DNA from: Sphaerimonospora thailandensis
GTDB taxonomy: Bacteria; Actinomycetota; Actinomycetes; Streptosporangiales; Streptosporangiaceae
Length of the DNA stretch: 64,000 nt
NCBI RefSeq assembly: GCF_016863115.1
Contig: NZ_BOOG01000026.1
Span: forward strand, 36,831-100,830
Direction of reading: 5' to 3'
A program made the translations under genes and the position numbers. A model generated the notes under the pieces. That model was not told the DNA's origin and did not search any database. It worked only from the letters and a program-made list of their open reading frames with translations. Within the stretch, counting starts at the first letter, position 1; every line of letters begins with the position of its first letter. Shown here one piece after another: positions 56,392-63,574 of the stretch.

Positions 56392-56448
56392 GTGAAGATC
56401 GAGGTTCGCAAGGTCGAGTCCGTCAAGGCGACCCAGTTCATGACCTGA
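56392..56448 (+). CDS. Putative RiPP precursor peptide, 18 residues
   Basis: An 18-codon ORF (MKIEVRKVESVKATQFMT) with a perfect AAGGAGG eight bases before its GTG start. It is the first ORF in the operon-like group with the ThiF-like enzyme and the M50 protease. The N-terminal half is charged and could be a leader read by the RRE-like domains; the C-terminal half (SVKATQFMT) would be core. A C-terminal carboxylate could be adenylated by the E1-like enzyme, as MccB does to the microcin C7 peptide. No known family matches it by eye. A hairpin at 56472-56496 follows. Confidence 0.6.
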   Translation: MKIEVRKVESVKATQFMT

Positions 56449-56471
56449 CGCGCCGGCTGTCAGCAGATCGG

Positions 56472-56496
56472 CGGGGGACGGCGCGACCGTCCCCCG
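56472..56496 (+). terminator. Hairpin attenuator between precursor ORF and ThiF-like gene
   Basis: CGGGGGACGG pairs with CCGTCCCCCG around CGCGA, a perfect 10-bp stem followed by GTCCGTTTCGT. It lies 23 bases after the peptide stop and 33 bases before the ThiF start. Partial termination here would raise peptide mRNA over enzyme mRNA, a common design in RiPP operons. Confidence 0.8.
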
Positions 56497-56529
56497 TCCG
56501 TTTCGTCCCATCGACCGTCTGGAGTGGCG

Positions 56530-57618
56530 ATGCGAGTGATGTTGAAAGAATGCGCCTGCGAATCCCTCGGCGACGAGCTCATCGTGGTCCACGATCCCCG
56601 CGAGGCGTTCACCCTGGCCGACCCGGGAGGCCGGATCGCGGCGCTTCTCGACGAGCTCGGCCGCGGGCCCGCGACGGCGGAGGAACTGAGCGCCGCGCTG
56701 ACCGCACGAGGCTTCGCCGCCTCGGTCGAGGACGTCCGGGACGGGCTGGACGGGCTCGACCGCCTCGGCCTGGTCGAGAACGCCGCCGAACGGTGGCTGG
56801 GCGAGCCCGACGCCGACGAGCGCCACTTCTCCAACCTGACCTTCTTCGGCTCCTTCGCCGGCATGCACACCTCTCGGGCGGAGTTCGTCCGGCGGCTGCG
56901 CGGCTCGCACGTCCTCGTGCTCGGCGCCGGCGGCGGCGGCTCCGCTCTCGTGCAGTGCCTGGCCGGGCTCGGCGTCGGCGCGCTGACGCTGGTGGACCGC
57001 GACGACATCGCGCCGCGCAACTTCGCCCGCCAGTTCCTCTACCGGAGCACGGACATCGGCCGGTCGAAGGTCGACCGCGCCGCCGAATGGGTGCGCGAAT
57101 ACGACCCCGGCATCGAGGTCCGCGCAGTCGACCGGTGGATCTCCGGCCCCGAGGACCTGAAGGACCTGACCGAGGACGTCCATCTGGTGGCCGGCGGCCT
57201 GGACGGTGCGCCGGACGCCAACCTGTGGGTGAACGAGGCCGCGCTCCGCGCGGGCGTCCCCCTCGTCGCCGGCGGGATGACCCGCACCCAACTCATCTAC
57301 TTCTCCGTCGATCCGGGCAAGAGTGCCTGCCTACGGTGCGACGAGTCGGACCTGCCCAACCCGGACGAGCGCACCTCGGCGGGCGTCGCCCACCGGCTCA
57401 CCCGCGGGCTCCGACTCGCCAACGGGCTCACCGGGCCGATGGCCATGCAGGTCGGCTCGCTGGTCGCCTACGAGGTCCTGCGCTACCTGACCGGCATCGA
57501 ACCACCCCGAGCCGCCGGATGCCGCGTCATTCTCGACCTGCGCAACGGGCTCATCCCGACCTGGGAGCCGTTCCCCCACGACCCCGACTGCCCGGCGTGC
57601 GCCCTGGCCCGGCGGTGA
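56530..57618 (+). CDS. ThiF/MoeB/MccB-like adenylating enzyme with N-terminal RRE-like domain
   Basis: A 362-residue E1-like enzyme. Residues 1-95 form a small winged-helix module resembling PqqD/RRE peptide-recognition domains (DPREAFTLADPGGRIAALLDEL). From 100 the E1 domain has GAGGGGS 132-138, VDRDD (D156/D158), NFARQ 164-168 and K180; the structural zinc site is CLRC 267-270 and CPAC 354-357. It should use ATP to adenylate a carboxylate, most likely the peptide C-terminus. GGAG lies five bases before the ATG at 56530. The protease gene begins four bases after its stop. Confidence 0.87.
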   Translation: MRVMLKECACESLGDELIVVHDPREAFTLADPGGRIAALLDELGRGPATAEELSAALTARGFAASVEDVRDGLDGLDRLGLVENAAERWLGEPDADERHFSNLTFFGSFAGMHTSRAEFVRRLRGSHVLVLGAGGGGSALVQCLAGLGVGALTLVDRDDIAPRNFARQFLYRSTDIGRSKVDRAAEWVREYDPGIEVRAVDRWISGPEDLKDLTEDVHLVAGGLDGAPDANLWVNEAALRAGVPLVAGGMTRTQLIYFSVDPGKSACLRCDESDLPNPDERTSAGVAHRLTRGLRLANGLTGPMAMQVGSLVAYEVLRYLTGIEPPRAAGCRVILDLRNGLIPTWEPFPHDPDCPACALARR

Positions 57619-57622
57619 CGCG

Positions 57623-58861
57623 ATGAGCGGCACCATCGTTCCGCTGCGCCCGCTGACCCTGGTCGAGGAGGGCGACGAGGTGCTGGTCGGCGACCCGGAC
57701 ACCGGCACGTTCGTGACCATGCCCGCCGTCGGCGGGGTGGTGATCTCCGCGCTGCTGCGCGGTGCCACCGCGGAGGAGGCGGGTGCCGAGGCCGAGGCGT
57801 TCGCCGGGGAGCCGGTCGACATGCCGTCGTTCATGGCGACCCTCACCGAACTCGGCTTCGTGGCGGACCGGACCGGCGGGGAACGCCAGGCCGTACGCAC
57901 CGCGCCCATCCAGATGCGCCGCTGGATGGCCGGGGTGAGTCAGCGGGTGGCCCGTCCCTTCTTCGGCCCGGCGGCCTGGACCGTCTACGCCGCCCTCGCG
58001 CTGTTCTGCCTCGCCGTCTTCATCGTCTCGCCGTCCCTGTTCCCGAGCCCGGAGCAGGACGCTTTCCTGCTCGACGACATCGGCCTGAGCGCCCTGTTAC
58101 TCATGCCGTTCGTCATGGCCGCGACGGCCCTGCACGAGTGCGGGCACTGGCTCGCCGCCCGGGCGATCGGCGTCAGATCCCGCTTCGGTGTGGATCGGCG
58201 GATGATGCTGCTCGTCTTCGAAACCGACCTCACCCAGGTGTGGACCGTGCCCCGCCGCCAGCGGTACGGCCCGCTGCTCGGCGGGATGGCGATGGACGTG
58301 ACCGTGCTCAGCCTGCTGCTGGGCGCCCGTCTGCTGAGCCAGGAAGGGTTGTGGTCCCCGCCGCCGCTGGTGGACGGGACGTTCGCGGTATGGGTGTTCG
58401 TGACGTTGGGCGGCCTGCTGTGGCAGTGCATGATCTTCCTGCGTACCGACCTGTACGCGGTGCTGGTCAACGCCCTCGGCTGCCGCGACCTGTGGCGCGT
58501 GAAGACGCTGCTGCTGCGGCGGGCGTTCGGCCGCCTCACCCCCGAGCAGGCCCAGGAACTCGCCGGGGCCGCCCCCGCCGACCTGCGGGCCGGCCGCTGG
58601 TTCCGTTGGCTGTGGTTGGCCGGATTCATCGGCGTCCTGGCCTGGTTCGTCTTCTTCGTGGTCCCCGTCGCCGTGACCGTGCTCCGGTGGGCGGCGGGTG
58701 GTCTTCTCCTCGGGCCGTTCAGCCTCCGGTTCTGGTACTCCCTGCTGTGCACGGCCCTGCTGCTCGGCCCGGAAGCCCTTGCCATCTTCCTGGCCGCGAA
58801 GGAGTACGCCCGGCGGGCTCGCGTCCGGGCACTGCTCGGACGCCGGGCCCGTCTCGGCTGA
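57623..58861 (+). CDS. Membrane M50 metalloprotease with PqqD-like N-terminal domain
   Basis: A 412-residue protein. Residues 1-85 resemble a PqqD-like RRE domain (VLVGDPDTGTFVTMPAVGGVVISALL...). From about 115 there are six or seven membrane helices; the zinc site HExxH is HECGH 171-175 and a third ligand may be D225 in GGMAMD. The site-2-protease-like fold suggests intramembrane cleavage, for example leader removal, coupled to export. Codon 159 (58097-58099) is TTA. The four-base gap after ThiF implies translational coupling. No transporter is found nearby. Confidence 0.85.
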   Translation: MSGTIVPLRPLTLVEEGDEVLVGDPDTGTFVTMPAVGGVVISALLRGATAEEAGAEAEAFAGEPVDMPSFMATLTELGFVADRTGGERQAVRTAPIQMRRWMAGVSQRVARPFFGPAAWTVYAALALFCLAVFIVSPSLFPSPEQDAFLLDDIGLSALLLMPFVMAATALHECGHWLAARAIGVRSRFGVDRRMMLLVFETDLTQVWTVPRRQRYGPLLGGMAMDVTVLSLLLGARLLSQEGLWSPPPLVDGTFAVWVFVTLGGLLWQCMIFLRTDLYAVLVNALGCRDLWRVKTLLLRRAFGRLTPEQAQELAGAAPADLRAGRWFRWLWLAGFIGVLAWFVFFVVPVAVTVLRWAAGGLLLGPFSLRFWYSLLCTALLLGPEALAIFLAAKEYARRARVRALLGRRARLG

Positions 58862-59452
58862 GAACGGGTGATCGGTCGCCGCGGGGCGAGGAGGTGTCGC
58901 TGCGGATGGTGATGGTGCATGTGCTCCTGGGTACGGCCGCGACAACGGGTACGCGGACTTTCTCCGGGAGGGGATCGACGGGACCGTCGGGGCCTGAGCC
59001 GCACCCGAGGCGCCGATTTCCGCAAGTTCTTCATTGATGTTCGCCGCGGTCGGTCGTGGCGAAGCCCTGGGCGGTCGGGCGGTTATGAAAGGAATTCACA
59101 TCGCGTTACGGAGGGAATCCTTACAGCGATCGGCACTGGGTGTGGGATGTCCTGTTTGCTGCAGTTTGCTTGACACGATCTTCTTGCCGGACATCTCCAT
59201 AGAAGCTGCGACATATAACGGATGTGCCTTCTGGGCCGTTTTCGGATGACCATATCGTCGCTATTCAGAGTTATTATGGGCCGATGATTTCTCTGGTTGT
59301 TTTCCTTCCCAACAGAAGGGTGTCAGTCTAAGATCTCAATCTATGTATCGGTATGTAGCGGCTTTTCCAGTAAGGCGCGTGCGCCCCCAAAGTCGCAGTG
59401 ATGCTCAGGCCGAACATGACGCCCACGCAGTGGTCGCCAAGCCCGGACGCCC
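58862..59452. other. 591-bp gap, lower GC, no confident gene
   Basis: No ORF here fits the local codon usage. A 54-codon frame at 59085-59249 has cysteines (GCPVCCS) but two TTA codons and weak ribosome-binding signals, so I do not call it. The segment about 59090-59360 is visibly less GC-rich than its neighbours, which fits promoters or transferred sequence. Confidence 0.55.
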
Positions 59453-61552
59453 ATGAACTCGCCGACCGGACCCGGGGACCTCGCGCTCGACCCCGGCCAG
59501 GGGATGGTGTGGGTGGACGACCATGGCGCTCACCTCGTCGACTACGCCTCTCATCACCTCGATCCGGACCGGTCGATGTCGGCGGTCGCCGCCGCCCTGA
59601 CGGCATGCGCCCGGCACAACGAGTCCGGGAATATCGCAACTCGCGCCCGGCTTCTGGCCGCCGTACGCAGTGAGTGCGCCAACTATGCCGACAGCCGGGT
59701 GACATACCGGCCGGGCCCAGGACCGGGCACGCCCGACGACGAGGCGGTCAGGCGGGCATGGTCCCTGGTGGACCCGTTCGGTGCGGAGACGCTGCGCCTG
59801 CTGTACCGCCACGAGTTGCCTCTCCGTGATCTCTCCTACGTGCTGGCGCTGTCGATCCGCGAGGTCGGCAGGCTCGTGGTCAGGACCCAGGACATCATCG
59901 AGATCCTGGTGAGCGGGCTGGACGGTCTCGCGCGTGGTCGTCCCATCTGCCCGGATCTCGGTCCGCTCGTCAGCGCGGTCTTCCCGGCAGAGCCGGTCCA
60001 GCCGGTCCAGCCGGCTCAGTCGGCTCAGTCGGCCGCCGAAGAGGCCGGTGCCCGTACCGCCCTGCTGCGGCACATCGTCACGTGCCTGGTATGCAAGCGG
60101 CCGATCAACATCCGATACACCGTGCCGCAGATCCTCTCCCACCCGCCGATCACGGCACTGTCTCCCGAGGTCAAGCGGCGCCTCACCGAAATCATCACAT
60201 CGGCCGCCGTTCTTCCGCCGTCCGACGCCGCTCAACCGCCCGGTGGCGTTTCAGCGGTTGAGCAGGCTCAGCCGGTTCATCGGCCCCCCGCGTCGTTCGG
60301 CATGCCACTCGCCGCGCCCGTCGCCGTGGACCCTGCCCCGTCCGCACCGCCGCGGCGCTCGCCCGTGCCGCCCTTATCGCCTCCGCCGGTGGTGCCGTCC
60401 ACGCCGACCGGGCCGGTCGTACCGTACGCGCGCGGGTCGGCGGGGGGTGGTGGGCCGGTGGTGGGTGGGCCGGTGGTGGGTGGGCCGGTGGTGGGTGGGG
60501 GAGCGGAGACGCCGCTGTACGACGCGCTGCTCTCCCAGATCAGAGCCCGTACGATCCCGGCCGGCCCCGCGGAGAAGCCCCGCCCCAAGCCCGAGTCGGG
60601 TGGTACGGCCGACCCGAGCGACGCGTCGGGTGGTGCGGCCGACCCGAGCGACGCACGCATTCCGCAAGGCGCCCCGGCACTGAGCAGCTTCACCGTCCCG
60701 AACGCCGCCCCCGCTTCGAGGAGAAATTCCGCGGACCTCGGGCGGGCCGCCCGTACGGCACGGCACGCGCTGCCCCGCGGCCGGGAGCACGACCCTGATC
60801 TCGACCCTGATCTCGACCATGATCTCGAGCAGGAGGACGGAGCCTCCGCCAGGATCCTTGAGATGATCTCCCGGATGTGGGCGCTGCTCCGCGCGACCGC
60901 CATCCGAGTCGTGATCACCGTAGTCGCGGGCGCGGCGGGCACATTGGCCGGGATCAACCTCCTGGCCCCGGCCGATCAGCCGGGCGAGGCGGCCGGGTCC
61001 TTACGCCCCTCCGCGGCCGGGGCCACGGTCGCCGGGGCCACGGTCGCGGGTGACACTGCCTCCGAGAACTCTGTCCTGGCGGGCTCTGCCTCTGCGGGCA
61101 CCGCCTCCACAGGCTCCGGGGCGTCGACGCCGACCGCCACTTCGGATGTCGGTACGGCTGAGTCCGGTGTCTCTGAGCCGGGGAGGTCGGAGCCGGGGGG
61201 GTCGGAGCCCAGGGTTCTGGAGGCAGGGGACGGAGGCTCGGAGACTGTCACTCTGGCCGTGGGCGGCCTGCGGATCCAGTCCGTGGTCGAGCTCGATGAT
61301 TTCGGTCGAGGCGGCATCACGCTCTCGACCACCTCCGAAAAGCCCCTCAAATGGCGCATAACGGCGAATGATCTGGTCGTCAAGCCGTCCAGCGGCACCC
61401 TGCGACCCGGACGGAGCGACGTCATAAGCGTGCGTGCGCAGCGGGTGCGTTACTGGTGCGGCCCGCCTCCGCCCGCCAAGGCTCCGTTGGTCCTGCACGG
61501 TCCGACCGGCTCGAAGAGCGCGACCGTGACAGTGCGCTGGCGCACCTGCTGA
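59453..61552 (+). CDS. Membrane protein with sigma-like N-terminus and extracellular beta domain
   Basis: A 699-residue protein. Residues about 90-165 (DDEAVRRAWSLVDPFGAETLRLLYRHELPLRDLSYVL...) resemble sigma-70 region 4-like helices. Residues 210-245 have a CLVCKRP pair that may bind zinc. A long disordered Pro/Ala/Gly region with tandem repeats follows, a membrane helix at about 486-504 (VITVVAGAAGTLAGINLL), and a C-terminal beta domain (600-699) with two Cys, resembling Ig/BACON folds. It may be a sensor linking the cell surface to transcription. Downstream is a MinD-like ATPase, 44 bases away. Confidence 0.68.
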   Translation: MNSPTGPGDLALDPGQGMVWVDDHGAHLVDYASHHLDPDRSMSAVAAALTACARHNESGNIATRARLLAAVRSECANYADSRVTYRPGPGPGTPDDEAVRRAWSLVDPFGAETLRLLYRHELPLRDLSYVLALSIREVGRLVVRTQDIIEILVSGLDGLARGRPICPDLGPLVSAVFPAEPVQPVQPAQSAQSAAEEAGARTALLRHIVTCLVCKRPINIRYTVPQILSHPPITALSPEVKRRLTEIITSAAVLPPSDAAQPPGGVSAVEQAQPVHRPPASFGMPLAAPVAVDPAPSAPPRRSPVPPLSPPPVVPSTPTGPVVPYARGSAGGGGPVVGGPVVGGPVVGGGAETPLYDALLSQIRARTIPAGPAEKPRPKPESGGTADPSDASGGAADPSDARIPQGAPALSSFTVPNAAPASRRNSADLGRAARTARHALPRGREHDPDLDPDLDHDLEQEDGASARILEMISRMWALLRATAIRVVITVVAGAAGTLAGINLLAPADQPGEAAGSLRPSAAGATVAGATVAGDTASENSVLAGSASAGTASTGSGASTPTATSDVGTAESGVSEPGRSEPGGSEPRVLEAGDGGSETVTLAVGGLRIQSVVELDDFGRGGITLSTTSEKPLKWRITANDLVVKPSSGTLRPGRSDVISVRAQRVRYWCGPPPPAKAPLVLHGPTGSKSATVTVRWRTC
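60450..60500 (+). repeat. 15-bp tandem repeat
   Basis: Three copies of a GGTGGGCCGGTGGTG-type unit encode GGPVVGG within the disordered part of the sensor-like protein. Confidence 0.85.
60598..60657 (+). repeat. 30-bp tandem duplication
   Basis: Two copies encoding SGG(T/A)ADPSDA lie in the same disordered region. Two substitutions distinguish the copies. Confidence 0.82.
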
Positions 61553-61596
61553 CAGCCCTCCCCCTCATCTTTCCGCTGTGAAAGGACCCCCCGGTC

Positions 61597-62580
61597 ATGC
61601 CCGAGACCCACATACCCGCGTCGGCTCCAGCGGCCGAACACTTTCCGGAGACGGTGCCGCTCACGGCGGAACATCTGCTCACGAACCGCCGAGCCGAGCC
61701 CGCGGGCGGGTGGCGGCGGCTCGTGTACCGGCTTTCCGGAGGCAAGATCATGCCGGCGGAGTCCGCGGCGGAGCAGGAACGGCGGACGCTCATCGCCCAC
61801 GCTCAGACGCCCGTCGCGAGCGGCCATCACCGGATCGCGGTCATGAGCCTGAAGGGCGGCGTCGGCAAGACCACGACGACCGCCGCCCTGGGCAACACCC
61901 TGGCGTCGTTACGCGGCGACCGGGTGATCGCGATCGACGCGAACCCAGACCGCGGGACGCTGGGACTCAAGGTCAAGTCGGAGACCGCGGCGACCATCCG
62001 CACTCTGCTCGCCGAGGCGCCGCACATCGTCCGCTACGCCGACGCCCGGGCATTCACCTCGCAGTCACCGGCCCGGCTGGAGGTCCTGGCCTCCGACTCG
62101 GACCCGGCGGTCAGCGAGGCGTTCGACGCGGAGGACTACCGTACGGTCGCCGGGCTGATCGAACGGTACTACTCGATCTGCATCACCGACTGCGGCACCG
62201 GCCTGCTGCACGGCGCCATGGGCGCGACGCTGGAGATGGCCGACCAGATCGTGCTGGTCACCATGGTCGCGGTCGACGGCGCGAGCTCCGCCGCGGCGAC
62301 CCTCGACTGGCTCACCGCGCACGGCCACGGACGCCTCGTCAGGAACGCGATCGTCGTGCTGAACGCGGTGGAGCCGAAATCACACGTCGACGTGGACCTG
62401 CTGGAGCGACATTTCACGAACCGCTGCCGGGCGGTCGTGCGAGTGCCGTTCGACCCTCACCTGAAGGAGGGAGCGGAGGTCGACCTGACCCGGCTCCGGC
62501 CGACCACCCGTGGCGCGTACCTGAGGCTCGCCGCCGCGGCGGGTCAGGCGTTCGGTCAGCGTCCCGACCGGAGCAGCTAG
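61597..62580 (+). CDS. MinD/ParA-like ATPase, ESX-accessory type
   Basis: A 327-residue P-loop ATPase. The deviant Walker A SLKGGVGKTTT lies at 84-94, followed by IDANPDRGTLGLKV, switch ITDCGTG and VLNAVE. An N-terminal segment (ERRTLIAHAQTPVASGHHRIAVMSLKGG) and the LTAEHLL...GGWRRLVYRL stretch resemble ATPases of the EspI/Rv3876 family at mycobacterial ESX loci. This suggests a secretion or conjugation system rather than chromosome partition. It overlaps the next gene by one base (TAGTG). Confidence 0.82.
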   Translation: MPETHIPASAPAAEHFPETVPLTAEHLLTNRRAEPAGGWRRLVYRLSGGKIMPAESAAEQERRTLIAHAQTPVASGHHRIAVMSLKGGVGKTTTTAALGNTLASLRGDRVIAIDANPDRGTLGLKVKSETAATIRTLLAEAPHIVRYADARAFTSQSPARLEVLASDSDPAVSEAFDAEDYRTVAGLIERYYSICITDCGTGLLHGAMGATLEMADQIVLVTMVAVDGASSAAATLDWLTAHGHGRLVRNAIVVLNAVEPKSHVDVDLLERHFTNRCRAVVRVPFDPHLKEGAEVDLTRLRPTTRGAYLRLAAAAGQAFGQRPDRSS

Positions 62581-63368
62581 TGGCGACAACGGATCGCGAC
62601 CCGGGGCAGATGCTCGACTGGGATTCGGACCTCGACTGGGACCTGGGCCCGCAGCGGCGATGGAACCCACGTGTCGTCCTGCTCGTGATCGTCGGGATCG
62701 TCACCGTGCTCGCGGTCACGGTCATCGTGCTGCAGACACGGCGGGCGGAATCGAAGGAGGCCCCCGTCCCCGTTCGTACGGCGCCGGCCATCGCGTTGGC
62801 GGAGCCGTCCGGACGCGAGGGCGCGGCCGGATATCCGATCGGTTTCCCTCATTCCGAGATCGGGGCGGTGTCGGCGGCCTCCGCCACACTCGAAGGCGCC
62901 TGGACGCTGGACCGGGCCCAGGCAGAACAGGCGGCAGCCCTGTACGCCCGACCCGACCAGCGGAAGGCCGCCCGTGAGGGCGCCCGGGCGGTCGTGCAGG
63001 GATGGCGGGAGACCCTCGACCTGCCCCCGGAGGGGAAGCTCCCCGAAGGGGCGGCACTGCGGACGCAGGCCATCGGCGTCCAGTGGCAGGCCCGGAGCGA
63101 CGACCAGGTCCAGGTCTCCGTGCTGGTCCTGGTGACCGCCACCAAGGGCACGGGCGACGGCGCGTCCGTCTACTCCAGCCCCTATGCCATGAACCTGCTC
63201 ATGACCTGGCTTCCTGATGCGCGCGGCACGGGCAGGGGGGACTGGGTCAACATTCCCGACCCCGCGCCTCCCGCGGTGCCCGCCGCGGCCCTCCCCGACA
63301 CTCCCGAATTCGCCGCGGCCGGCTGGAAGTCCCTCACCGGCCCCCAGGCCCCTGTTCCGACTCCCTGA
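62580..63368 (+). CDS. Single-pass membrane protein, VirB8/NTF2-like
   Basis: A 262-residue protein: an acidic tail (DWDSDLDWDLG), one helix (VVLLVIVGIVTVLAVTVIVL), then an extracytoplasmic alpha/beta domain of about 180 residues with no cysteines (YARPDQRKAAREGARAVVQGW, VQVSVLVLVTATKG). The topology and layout resemble VirB8-like and NTF2-fold components of secretion and conjugation machines, by appearance only. The GTG at 62580 overlaps the ATPase stop. Confidence 0.72.
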   Translation: MATTDRDPGQMLDWDSDLDWDLGPQRRWNPRVVLLVIVGIVTVLAVTVIVLQTRRAESKEAPVPVRTAPAIALAEPSGREGAAGYPIGFPHSEIGAVSAASATLEGAWTLDRAQAEQAAALYARPDQRKAAREGARAVVQGWRETLDLPPEGKLPEGAALRTQAIGVQWQARSDDQVQVSVLVLVTATKGTGDGASVYSSPYAMNLLMTWLPDARGTGRGDWVNIPDPAPPAVPAAALPDTPEFAAAGWKSLTGPQAPVPTP

Positions 63369-63388
63369 CCCTTCTTCAGGACCTGTGC

Positions 63389-63505
63389 ATGAGTGACATC
63401 CACAGCCGCACGCCCAAAACGGTGCTCGGCGCACTGGTCGGCCGGTTTCGGCAGCCCGATCAGTACGGGCGGGCCGCGCGAAAACGGCGGTGCGAACTCA
63501 TGTGA
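63389..63505 (+). CDS. Small basic ORF of 38 residues
   Basis: M S D I H S R T P K start, then TVLGALVGRFRQPDQYGR and a basic end (AARKRRCELM). AGGA lies eight bases before the ATG. It sits in the 206-base gap between two genes of the putative secretion group and is coherent in frame, but its length leaves its reality open. Confidence 0.4.
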   Translation: MSDIHSRTPKTVLGALVGRFRQPDQYGRAARKRRCELM

Positions 63506-63574
63506 CCTCATCCCCAACGGCTAAGAATCACCGACCCCCTGGCCACCCCCTACCGGAACTGAGAAGAGCTTGAC

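Noticed and set aside
58862..58975. Frame reading GYGRDNGYADFLREGIDG to a stop near 58998
   Set aside because: It looks protein-like but has no start codon after the preceding in-frame TGA; could be a relic but not a gene.
61597..62580. ParA chromosome-partition protein
   Set aside because: There is no parB partner and the N-terminal segment resembles ESX-associated ATPases instead.
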